Assembly (NCBI GenBank): GCA_949358305.1
Contig: OX442315.1
Location: forward strand, 31,462,427 to 31,522,426
Origin: Strigamia acuminata
Lineage: Eukaryota; Arthropoda; Chilopoda; Geophilomorpha; Linotaeniidae
Length of the DNA: 60,000 nt
Reading direction: 5' to 3'
Positions 12,291 to 23,290 of this stretch are shown one piece after another. Below the pieces are notes generated by a model that saw nothing but the letters and a program-made list of their open reading frames with translations, was not told the origin of the DNA and ran no database searches. The position numbers and the translations under genes are program-made. Each line of letters opens with the position of its first letter. The first letter of the stretch is position 1.

Positions 12291-14376
12291 ATGGAGGACA
12301 TGGAGGAATGGCCAAAGATGGAACCGCACAGCGTCGATTATGAATACGGTACTATAAATACTAAATTAATACACCTAGAGTTTATTTATTAATTAATAAG
12401 AAAAACAAACAAAAAAACGACACATCACTAAACAAACAGATTTTACATTGAAAAAAAATTGCTTTAATTGTCATATATTCAATAATATATTTAAATCAGC
12501 AGTTATTTTTGGTTTTTGCGCATGCGCAACCAATTTATTTTAATGAATTAAGTTTTACTGTGAATGTTATTCAAAAAGGTTTAGCCAAAATGACTTTTCG
12601 AATGCAGCTGGTGCTAGCGTAATGCTTTAAATTTTAATTTTAGCGCTCCCAATACACTATTTGATTGTTTTATTTTTGTTTCGAGACCTGGCAATGCAAA
12701 TCTTGCCTAAAGTTGCCGAAGAATAAGTGGCGGAAAAGGCGGCAGTAAAGACAGGAATTGAGGGCGAGTTTTTGGTTTTGCAGCCATCGGGGTGTCGTTT
12801 GGTCTTTTCGGTGTTGTGTCGGTTGAATGAACAAATGGCAACTGGTTGGTTCATGTGCGTGGGTGGATAGCAGGAATGTCCCACCCCATCTTTATGTTTA
12901 CTGGCAACGAGAGACAGACGGGCGCCTAACACACCCCCCGATCGACTTCCTCTAACAACAAAATATGGCCCATTTTTGTTTTTCATTTTGTCCACAACAA
13001 ACTTTTGTTTCCTCGTGGTTTACGTTTGGAATTTGGGAAGGAAGTTTGTTTGTTTTTTTTGTTTCTTTTATCAATTTGACCTTTTGATTATAAGAAATCA
13101 ATATGCAGCCTACTTGTCATGTAAAATCAATGGTGTTTTCAGCAGTGGATTATGCAGTCAGTGCACTTTATTCACCAATGGCTCCAAGGTTGAATATAGA
13201 TTTTACTTTTCTTCGCTGGCTGGAGTTGAAATTGTGTGTTAAGTTGATGCTCCGAGGGCTGAATTCGAGTGGGGGAATCGTTTAGAATCTTAAGTGGATA
13301 TATATACATGCATTTTTAGGATAAAAACGTTAAATGAGTACACGTGGTGGTCACTAAATCAAGTTGCGCGCCATTGATTGTTTGGGTTTAGAATTCACTC
13401 GGCAATTTGCGCGCAATCGCAAATTAAACGCAATACAAATTGCTGCTACACTACGATTTAGGCCTAAAAATGACATTAGGATTTGTAATGAATTGGGGAG
13501 TTTGGTGATCGAATTACTGAATAGTGGCTTTTGTCCATTTTTGCTTTTCAAGGGCAGTAATTCGAAATGGGGACGAAGTTAATGGTGGCATTCTCCCCAT
13601 TCCGTGTCCGTAAATCAAGCGTTGTTTCTTGTCCCTTCCGAAACAAAGCGGGGATGGGATTGGCCGCAGTCGGATACACACAGAGCGATACATCATTTTA
13701 ACAGTTTTAACCCTCGGCCGCACTCCCAAAGCGCCATAAAAAATGAATAATTTACTTCATCGTGCAATTCACATTCTCCTCACACTCTTGCTGAGGATTG
13801 CAACCCGAGCTACTTCCAACTTGTCTGCAAAGTGACGGAAATGATGATAAGATGGAATGGAATGGAAACAACAACTTCTCCTATAATGCGAAAGAAAAAC
13901 CAATAGAAAAACTCTTCTTTTTTGTTCTTTATTTTTTATATTATTATTATTATTTCTATTTCTATTTTTATCTAGCAATTTGTTGATTACTCCCATAAAC
14001 TCCCACATTGACGAGAGACTCAGTCAACTCATTATTTGTATTTAGGAAATGGAAAATGAGAAAACAAAATTAAACTGACATTTAGAATATTGAGCTGTGT
14101 TGAGTTAAATTAAGGTGTGTTCAGGGACTAGATTCCTTTAAGGAGATTGTTATTGATTTTTTTTCTTTCCACAAGTTGCATAGTGCCATTGTAGAGAAAG
14201 GTAGAAACATGATATGTTGTTGCTTTTTGGGTTAAAAATTGATTTCTGAGCCTCAAATGGAAAAAGTGAAATACTCTAGAGATAGCAAATCATTGTGGAC
14301 AATTAATAACTGGCCGTAAAATTGTCACTTGTTTCAAAAAGAAAATTTATGAACAAAATAAACCAACCTGGTTCAA

Positions 14377-14408
<32 letters not shown>

Positions 14409-17400
14409 TAATAATAGTGACTCTTAGCGCGGTCATGGGCCCATAAGCAGGGTGCTTGTGAGGGATTAAGCTGTGCATGTCGTGAACCGTGAGACGACTT
14501 TCTTAAGGATCCAACCTTGCATTTGCACCGAGAACCGGGAAAACCACAGAAAACCCAGTTGGAGGCAGGTGGTATTTTGTTGCCATAGAAACAGTAAAAA
14601 TACCCCTCTTCAAAATTTCTGCTTACGGGTGAGTTTCCCTATCGCAAAGTGTCCATTGCCAGGCTTTGGTCACGTAAGGTTGGGCTGCCACGTTATTTTC
14701 CCCCGTCAGCAGTTGTTGGCTTTTCTGTATTGGTCTTAACCGAGGAACAAACAACTATGGAGTAGATGTGTTCATAAATTGCTCGGTTTTTTTTTTTTTT
14801 TGTTTTTTTTTTATAGAATTTCTAGATAAAAACTCAGCAACTTTTGACACAAGAAAATGAAGTGGTTTTCTGTTTTATTTTTTGGCAGATAATCTGAAGG
14901 AATTTTACCAGAACAATAACTATGAAGACAGTTTCCCTGGATACAAGCAAAGTGTTACATTGCACGCGCAAATGGATAGTGGTAATCCGACGGAAGGTCC
15001 TGGGACAGAAATCGGTTGGTTTTTGTGGGGAATCACGGCTGAGCAGTTACCGATCTTGATCGGAGTTACCGCTGGAGGAATCGTTCTCGTCGTGACTATG
15101 ATAGGACTTCTTTTGTGGCGTTGTTGTCAGGATGTTACGGAAACTAGTAAAAGTTACTGTAAGATATTTTGTCATTACGGAAGTCTGGAATTAACGATTA
15201 ACTGTTTTCACTCGTTATTACGCGTAGATTTGCAACAAAGTGTCGAAGATTTGGAAGGAAAACATGCTCATGGCCAAATTTTACAAAGGTCAGTTGTTTG
15301 AGATTACCATCTGTGTAAGGTATTAAAATGGACCGACGATACATCAAACCATGCTGAATGGTTGGTTTATTGTTTCTTTTTATTGTTTTTTATTGTTTTT
15401 ATTGCTAATTAACTGCGTGTGCTTGGTATCTTGTCATTAAATGCATTCAAAGTTGCTGTTTATATGGTTTTTGGTGTTGATATAAACGGCAAAAACAGAA
15501 ACTTTATGAATGCATTTTTGCCTCGAACACAAAGTTCACTTCAATATCGATTTGTTTTAAACGACAAACACAATACGAGTTTATTTCTAAAACGTACAGG
15601 AAACAAAAACGCGGCATATTTGCAAGAATAGGAACGAATGGACCATAAAAACCACTGACGATGACTAGCAACAGTCGAAAGGTCTTTGGTAAAACTAAAA
15701 ATAACGCGGTTGTGTTAGTTGGCATTAAAGTTCACTTCATAGTCGAACTCCACATGGAATTGTACGTTCTCGAGTGTACTTCAGATGAAGTGCAGAGTAC
15801 AATGAATAAGCGCTGGAAATGTTGTTCAGATACGCTTTAGCCGTCAAGTATTTGAACGGAAAATTCGTAATGTTGTTTTGAGATGTTGAGATAATTATAA
15901 ATACCACTTGCAAACGTTTCACGAACGTAATTGGACATCGGCTTTAGTTTTAATCATAAACAAGTAGCAAACTCAAATCCATTTACTGTAAATCGAAATT
16001 TTTATTTGTTTTAAACGCCGTGCAAGTGTCGCCCGGTGCGATTCTCAAACATCGTGATTAGGAGTAATTTGTAAGTCAGTAAAATTTAAATGTTAAAAAC
16101 GAGTTCGCTACATTCTTTGTTTTTGCTTTGTGCTCGGAAGAACACAACCAATCAATCAATTATATCGATTCTTTTTTATGCGGAAATCCAACAATAGTTT
16201 TGAAAAAAAGCAAAACGTAATTTCTAATGAAATTGAAAAACTTAGTGCGAATAAATTGACTTTTGTTCAACTCCCAATTCCCTCCCCAACTACACGAACT
16301 TTAATGACATTCAATTCGTACAGCAACTTGTTTAATTAGACCTGTGTCGTATCCAATAGTTTCTTTAATAAATCATGTTTAATGGGGGAGCACAACAAGT
16401 ATTTTTTTTTTTATTTCTTGGTTGACCAAAGTTTATCTTTTGCTCGTGAGTTTGCGCATTTATTCAATCTCCAGCTGGGAATTGTGTTGGCAAATTGTGG
16501 CTTGCCAACTCATTTCCGCACTTTTGCATCAATTCATTCTTGACTGTTTAGAAGTTGAAAGTGTTTTATAATTTTTTTAAAAAAACAATTTGGAATTTTA
16601 TAAAAAAAAAAAATTTAAAAGGAAAAAAAACATTTAAATTTCGAAATTGTCCTTGCATTTGTATAACATGCAGCAAAGCTCAGGGGCAGCATTTCTAAAA
16701 AGATAAACAAATGGTAATTTCTGTATAATATCATTAAAAATAACGCTTTTTTCATTTTTTTATTTTTTCATTTTTACGCTTGACTGCACATTTAATGTTG
16801 AAATTATCCTATGAGCAGGGAATTTTTTCTGATTGGTAATGACAAGTGCACTCGGAAACATGAAATAAGGGTGAAACGAGACTGAGAATATAAATCAATG
16901 TGACGGCGCCACCTGAGCCATTTTCCACACATCTTTTTTTTCTGTGGCGTCGTTACGTGAATCAGATAGTGCAGAATATAATTACAGCCTTGTTTATCTT
17001 TAAATTTTATATTATTAAAACCTAACTGTATATTTTACAGTGAATCAGCAGTGTTCCTTAGTTCTACCAAACCCGGATCTCACGCCTACCAAAGTTGTTT
17101 GGTAGATAAAGGGTCTGACGTTGGAGCTAATGTCATCACTAGATCTCAATCAGCTCCTGTAAAAGACCAAGAACAGGTAAAGCATTATTAATTGGATCAA
17201 AAACATTTTTTTTTCTTGTATTGATTGATCAATAAGGGCATTGGAAAATTGCAATTTTTTTTATTAAAATGTCATTCAATGACACTTTGCTCAGATAATT
17301 GAGTAAAAATATAATATTTATTCATTTTTGTCGTGTGATATTGATCAGAAAGCACTGCAATGACCACTAATCACTCACTTAGTACCCAACCAATCAATCA

Positions 17401-18190
17401 ATTCAAATTGCCTTGTCATAAACACATTGCAAGTTGGTTGAAAAAAGTGTCTCTCATTATGTTTGTCAAAATGCTTTAAAAATTGAATTTTTTCAACCAA
17501 ATAATTGTTCACTCGTTAAGGGCCCATCCTGCACGACGAAAAAAGCGAGGAAAATGCGCCCAATGAGCCAACCATTGCAATTCAACCCGTCCGATGCATC
17601 GTTTGCAGTTCGACATGTGAACATGGCCGGTGTACCACCCCAGCTAGTGGCCATGCATCTTCCCGAAATCCCCGAGATGTCGCAGCGAAGTTGTGATGGC
17701 CTGGATCAATACAGTCAATACGCTTCGTCGAGTGGTAACGCAATTGACCCCGCTCATTAAGCCGCAGTCCGTGCTTAATTGCCGTTGTGTTTGTACTTTG
17801 TAGTATTGGACGAAACAAGCGATAAGATATTTCCCCATGCCGAATTAAGCGAAGCGGTCCTCAAAACCAGAAGTTTGCCGGCCTGGGTGCGGGCTCGACC
17901 GAGGCCACTGTCCACGGAGGACGATCTAAGTGATCTTTATGCAAAAGTATTTTTTTTTTTAAATTCGTTTAGTTTAACTCAATTCTCGCGTTTAACGTTT
18001 AAAATTGAACGAATTTCAGGTTAGTTTTAGCAAGAAAAGGAAAAATCGTATGAGGAATGACAGTGCAGCTGCCATTGCGTTGAATAAGAGCCGGAGTCAG
18101 TTCATTCAGTTTCCGTTCGTGCATAAGGATACGGATTCGCTCGTGGACAACGAGGCTGTGGTCGTGTACGATGAACGTACAGCCTTATGA
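12291..18190 (+). CDS. Single-pass membrane protein of unknown function
   Basis: Seven exons join in frame: 12291-12348, 14889-15158, 15228-15288, 17041-17176, 17521-17734, 17804-17946 and 18020-18190, giving 350 residues. The first exon encodes MEDMEEWPKMEPHSVDYEY, with no signal peptide. Around residues 66-90 there is one strong transmembrane helix (LPILIGVTAGGIVLVVTMIG..LLLWRCC) ending in juxtamembrane Cys and Arg, which suggests an extracellular acidic N-terminus of about 65 residues and a cytoplasmic tail of about 255. The tail has basic KKRKNRMR, ARPRPLSTEDDLSDLY and the acidic end DNEAVVVYDERTAL. I do not recognise the family. Introns 1 and 3 are large (2.5 and 1.75 kb). It starts head to head with the M16 gene. 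The spliced frame is well supported; the function is not. Confidence 0.72.
12349..14888. other. Large first intron of the membrane-protein gene
   Basis: No supported gene is seen. Short ORFs occur on both strands (one of 112 codons on -, 12657-12995), but without family resemblance or codon structure. The intron contains a trinucleotide microsatellite (next entry) and otherwise unique AT-rich sequence. Confidence 0.55.
14383..14417. repeat. (ATA)n trinucleotide microsatellite
   Basis: About eleven ATA/TAA units, the last ones interrupted by G, lie in the first intron of the membrane-protein gene. Confidence 0.9.
15289..17040. other. Third intron of the membrane-protein gene
   Basis: I see no gene, RNA or repeat that I can support in this 1.75 kb. 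It is AT-rich with several homopolymer runs near 16590-16640. Confidence 0.5.
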
Positions 18191-20030
18191 TGTAATCACA
18201 GTGAAAGACTTGTTTTGGAGTATTCGAATGAAGCGGCAGTAAAGGGATGAAAGCTTTTGTAAATTGTGTGTTTGTCGTTTTGCATTTTTTTCGTTGAATG
18301 ATGGTGATTGGAAATATTAAGTCATATCATTTTTGTACATACGGTATATACGTAATAAGGCGGCGCTAGACGAATCGGTTTTGTGTTAATCAGCTCGTTT
18401 CACTGTCAATTTCGGTTAGGAGTGGACGAATCTCGTTTTTTTTAGTGTAAAGTTAGAGCATTGCAATGAATGGAAATGGAACATTAATCAACTAGTTGTG
18501 CACACAATCAGAATTTGTGGAAGATATCGTAATGAGTACGTAAAGAAAAGTTATATATCCAATATATAATGGTCACATTTTGAATATTTACATTTGATAT
18601 GAATGTTGAAGTTGGGGAAACGTTGAATTGTTTAAAAGAAATACAGAAAATACAAATCAAATGTAAAGAGAAACGTGGAACTATGACAATGGCCCGGATA
18701 CGTACCTGAATAAATGACATAGCATGTGCAATAGCAGTTTTTTAAATTTATACTGTGAGAGAAAATGGGTTCTTTATGATACCGAAACTATAAATAAACC
18801 ATCATCATTGTATTATGTGCTCAATTTTTCTCATTAAGGAATTTAAAGCTGATTGATTACAAATTTGTTACACAGACATTATTCCTAAAAATGTGATTTC
18901 ATTTTTTTTTTAAATATTATTATTAATTACTATTATTAATAGTTCCATAGCTGCATTTATATCATGGCGTCAGAAACGGAAATGAAATAGGTTTAACTAT
19001 CTAGTTCACCGCTTGAATGCAGCTTCCGTTTGCATGAAATTAACATTTTGATGTTGGCATGTTTGATGTGTTTTGCATCTGTGATCTTTTTCGTTTGGAA
19101 GAATTGGTAGAGAATAAAACTACAACTCTTCGGATAACAAAATGTCACATATAAATTGTAAATCGCTTTTGTATGCATTGTTCATTCTGAAAATTCAACC
19201 AAGTCAGCTCAGGTGTTTATATATTTTTGTGGCTTTTTTTAAATTTTCTTTTCTATTTATTGCAAAAAAAAATGGAAAAAGTCTTAACAAGTGCTGCAAA
19301 TTTGTTTATTTTTTGAGTTATAGTAATAACTTTTTGTTATGATGTACTTAAAATACTAATTATGCACTGAAATAAAACGCAATTGCAGTTATTAAACTTT
19401 ATTGTGAAACTTAGTATCCAAATTACAATTACGTAGTTTTAATGTTGTGATTACGGAAACCATTACAAGAGTTGCATTACAGATAATGATGATGATGATG
19501 AATTTTATAGGAATACCACTGATTATAATAATCTGTGACGCGATGGCCATGACAGGAGCAACCATTGGTCGGTATGTTTAGGATGATTTCGAGGTGGGAA
19601 ATACAAATTACTTCTTTTCAACCATAATTAAGATTATAGATGTTTCAGAATGGACTGTGTGCAACTGAATAATTTAACAAACTATGGCATTTTAATTTGT
19701 TCTTTAGAAAAATGCAGAACACGCTGAAAACAAATCTCATCGCCATTATGAAGAATTTAATCCTCACTCCCACTATACAATCCAGATGAAAAAAATGAAG
19801 AGTGCTCATGTTCAAAATATGCATAGGTAATAAGTACATTTTCCAAATTGAACAATAGTTTAGGGAATGGTTTAATAAATCAGAAATATTTTTAATATTT
19901 TTGAAAAGCAATGGAAATAATGGCTGGATTCAAACTAATGGCAATTATGGTTGGTAATAATAATATCAAATTAATAATATCTTAGCCAAGGCTGAACAAC
20001 GTTATATACAGTATACAGTATACAGTATAT
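18191..20030. other. 3'UTR of the membrane-protein gene and gene-free spacer
   Basis: Possible polyadenylation hexamers AATAAA lie near 18793, 19111 and 19371. A short GAT microsatellite is near 19486-19500, and a tract of TATACAG-type repeats lies at about 20006-20030. No ORF here resembles a protein. Confidence 0.45.
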
Positions 20031-20647
20031 TATTACGTGGTTTCTGGGTCCTGAGCCCAGTTTACGCAATAGGGGTTTAAGAATGACTCTTGGATTTTAA
20101 ATTCAAATTTAAGTTTTATTTCAACCGGACATTTCTTTGCAGAAATGTTTGCTACTAAGTCTTACAAATGTCTCAGAATCAGACAGTACTAATTACTGTC
20201 TGGAGTAATTAAAGTTATTCTAAATTATATAATTCTAGTAATTAAATGACTTTCTAATTACACAAACGATCAACTACCGTAAGTAATCAATCAAATACAC
20301 TTTACAATCTGAACACAAATAAATTATAAAAGAATTATAAACCTTTCTGTGAGCAAATTCTAAGTTTAAGTCAGAAGAAGGAGCTCTCAGCCAACCATTA
20401 TCTGGTTGACATTGAGACCTTGTAAATGTAGAAGATCATTCAAACTCAAGGACCAAGAGTGAACTGACTAAAGTTGGGTAAAACTTTATTAAGAAAACTA
20501 TGACTATTCCCCCTATTGATCAAGTTAATAAGCCTGATGACAAGGCGATGACAAAGTCAAACCAAAGTCAACGCCATCTGTTGACGAAATTTAGCAATTA
20601 TTAAATCTAATTAAGCCAAATAGCGCGAACGATCCGTAAGCGTAACA
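20031..20647 (-). mobile_element. Candidate LTR of a retrotransposon (solo or 3' LTR)
   Basis: Read on -, a purine tract (GGCAAAGAAGGGAG, about 20662-20649) directly precedes TTGTTACGCTTACGG, as a polypurine tract precedes a 3' LTR starting with TGTTACG. The unit runs about 617 nt, contains a GAAATAAAACTT polyadenylation-type signal about 80 nt before its end, and stops near CCACGTAATA. The start is convincing; the far end is not, because it lacks a clean TG..CA pair. No second copy is found in the window and no gag-pol ORF is present, so a solo or orphan LTR is most likely. Confidence 0.42.
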
Positions 20648-20958
20648 ACTCCCTTCTTTGCCAATTTTGGTTTCTCAAAATTCAAATTTTGAATCTAAAA
20701 CTAATACTAAGTATAGTCAATGCACTCAAGGTAATCGGACATTTTGAAGAGAAATGTTCAATCTCCTTTTATCTTTTGCTCACACAAAGGTACACAATAT
20801 CATGGTTTCACTCCCTTTTAATTTTTTAATTGGGCTCTAAAGGTTTACACTCTTAAGTTATACAAAACAATGAATGCTACTTTCATCAATCATGTCAATG
20901 TTATAACAAAATAGCAAAAAAAACATCAAAGAAAGAGGGGAAAAAAACACAATTAATC

Positions 20959-22206
20959 TTAAATTTCCATAAACGGTTCAAACTTGCTGTGGTGGATCTC
21001 ATACACTATGCGGGCTCTCAATTCCGCCCCTTCCGCCAACTTTATCAAGTCGCGATTAATCATATATCTTCGTGCAAAATGAAGAATCACCGGCCCACAC
21101 GCATCCGAATCGAGCTGTGGCACTTGAGGAGGGCCCCATGGCTGGTGGGTAGGCAGGTAAAACTGTGCCCCAGTCAAGTTCATGTGTATATTGTCCCAAT
21201 ACACATCGTGAAGCGAGCTTGGCATCGAGGAGGAGTCATAAAGTCCTAGTATGGAAGGTATACGAGACTTATCAAACACGTAGATCATCCAGTGATCGTG
21301 TGCGAGAATCGGGAAAAACCAAATGGTTTGATGTGGCTTCGGCACATCCGTTGTGGTACGCAGCCAGTCCCACAAAGCCTTACGTTTTGGGGTTATTAAA
21401 TGCGCAACGAGTCTTGTCGGGAAAGCAAACACGTTGGCATATTGCTCCTGCAACATTGCCAAGTAAAAGTCGATGACAGATGCATGCACCCACGATGATT
21501 CTCCTGGCGCCAATGTCGTCAATGCAACCATCTCATATGCCTTGATCTGAACGGACGGACGCAATTTTGACGTGTACAGAATGTCATCAGGATGATATTG
21601 ACGGTAGACTTTCCGCAATTGAAATGCCTCAATCTCTTTACGTCTTTCAATTGACACTTTGTAATCCTTGGGTGGTGGTGGCAAGTCAATATCCGGGTCA
21701 TATACTCTGGTTCTTCTTCCCAACAGCCTCGCGCGATAAACTTTGTTCTTCAGTTTTGCTTCTTCCAAAATCAAAGTCTGAGTTTTCTCTTTCAATGCTG
21801 CGAAAACTCCTCGGCCTTCTCTATCTGCCAGCTTCAAAGGTTTCACCGCCCCAACCAGGTTTTTCTGCTCAGCGGTAATCTCCTGGATGCGACGACAATA
21901 CTTTTCCACCGACTTCTGGGCCTGCAGTCGTATGATTTTCATGCCTTTCTCAGTCATATTCGCCTTCTCGATTCCTTGCTTTTCCCGTCTGGCCTTTCTA
22001 TTTCTTTTTCTACGCTCTTGTCTATTCTTCATCTTCACAACCTTCGGGTCGTCCAGGTCCAAGTCTTTCGGCTTTTGAAGCTCCTTCTCATGTCGCTTGG
22101 TGAATGGGCGCTCGATGGACATGTCGTCCAAATTCACTACTGGAATTACTGGAGTGGAAAGGTCTCCTTGCTTCACAGTACGATCGTACCAGTGGTACAC
22201 TTCCAT
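20959..22206 (-). CDS. Ulp1/C48-type cysteine protease domain protein, probably transposon-derived
   Basis: A single open frame of 415 codons. Residues 1-150 are highly basic and coiled-coil-like (KNRQERRKRNRKARREKQ). The C-terminal third carries a Ulp1-like fold signature: HDHWMIYVFD (His), ILGLYDSSS (Asp), then QLDSDACGP (Gln and the catalytic Cys-Gly), in the right order and spacing for the peptidase C48 superfamily. Standalone C48 proteases with basic N-termini are common in eukaryotic mobile elements, and the LTR-like unit downstream and other repeats around it point the same way. The frame continues upstream of the ATG (EELVDP) to a possible splice acceptor near 22229, so an additional 5' exon may exist. 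The ORF is intact, with no stop or frameshift. A host SUMO protease is less likely, since host Ulp domains look different around the Cys. Confidence 0.68.
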   Translation of the reverse strand: MEVYHWYDRTVKQGDLSTPVIPVVNLDDMSIERPFTKRHEKELQKPKDLDLDDPKVVKMKNRQERRKRNRKARREKQGIEKANMTEKGMKIIRLQAQKSVEKYCRRIQEITAEQKNLVGAVKPLKLADREGRGVFAALKEKTQTLILEEAKLKNKVYRARLLGRRTRVYDPDIDLPPPPKDYKVSIERRKEIEAFQLRKVYRQYHPDDILYTSKLRPSVQIKAYEMVALTTLAPGESSWVHASVIDFYLAMLQEQYANVFAFPTRLVAHLITPKRKALWDWLRTTTDVPKPHQTIWFFPILAHDHWMIYVFDKSRIPSILGLYDSSSMPSSLHDVYWDNIHMNLTGAQFYLPTHQPWGPPQVPQLDSDACGPVILHFARRYMINRDLIKLAEGAELRARIVYEIHHSKFEPFMEI

Positions 22207-23290
22207 TGGATCAACTAGTTCTTCCTGTTCATGAAAAGAAGGGATATAAAAAATTGAATTAATTATCTGGGTTAATATTTCAACTCATCAGCACGAATTT
22301 TAACATGTGCAATTTCAACTTACATTATTTCATACAATTTAACACATCAATTTTCAACATATTTTCGCTGTTTTCAAAATTTTTCATAAAAATTAAAATT
22401 TTAAACATCGACTTGATTAATATTATTTATAAGAATTATAACTCTCAAAATTCAGTAAAATTAATTTAAGAAAACTTCGAAAATTAATTTACAATATTTA
22501 CAAAATTTGACGCTATTAGTGAGTTTGCGGTTGCCAATTGTTTCTTATAAAATATACTCCTGTCGGAGTAAATTTGATGAGCAGTTTTGTACTAAACAGA
22601 AGGTGCTCTTTCTTTTTTCAATTTAGAATTTTGCTCTACCAGTCTTAGTTTAGAAGTTAGAGTTGGAATGACCTTGAAGAAAAGGTCAGAGGTCAAATTT
22701 TATCACATTTTTGAAATGACCTCACTGAGTTTACAAGAACTACATTGGTTTCATTCATCTCACTCAAATGGTCTTTTCGTTATTTGACTGGTTTCGTTCA
22801 TTTGGGACACCCTGTATATAAAAACTATGGAAACACCAGAAAACATCAATACCTCAGCTCTCCAGCTCTCCAGCCCTCCACATTCATTTTCACATAAATT
22901 TTTTACATTAAAATATACGTTTTTAGTATCAAAACATCATATCATACGAGTTTTTGTATCAAAACATCATTTTACAATAGATTTTGGTATGCAGAGAAAT
23001 CAAACCTACATACTTCGTTGTTGGGGTTGAGATCACTGAATAACACAGAATGGCCACTTCACCGCCATCTTGAATATGGGCGGAGCCAATCGGCGACAGA
23101 ACTCCCTGGTGGTCGCGATGGTGGTTACACTAGCAGACAACGTAATAAATCAGTTTTGATGTTATATTTATTTACATTTGCGTGACTATCGCTTATGATG
23201 TAATTTTTCTGAAGATTTTTTGGTGAAAAAATAAAAAATTGTTTCCTTTGTCAGTTTCCTGCATTCATTTTTATTTCCATCACTTTTAAA
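22207..23290. other. Gene-free repeat-bearing spacer
   Basis: No ORF is supported. The words GGGACACCCTGTATAT at about 22804-22819 resemble the termini of insect DNA transposons. Positions about 22905-23015 (runs of ..TATCAAAACATCA..) match 27245-27330 and mark the left edge of a local duplication. About 23040-23150 is GC-richer and may be the promoter of the THAP/P-like element. Confidence 0.5.

Noticed and set aside
12657-12995. 112-codon minus-strand ORF in the first intron of the membrane-protein gene
   Set aside because: No recognisable domain, no splice context and no repeat structure; it lies in a locally GC-richer intron patch and is most likely chance.
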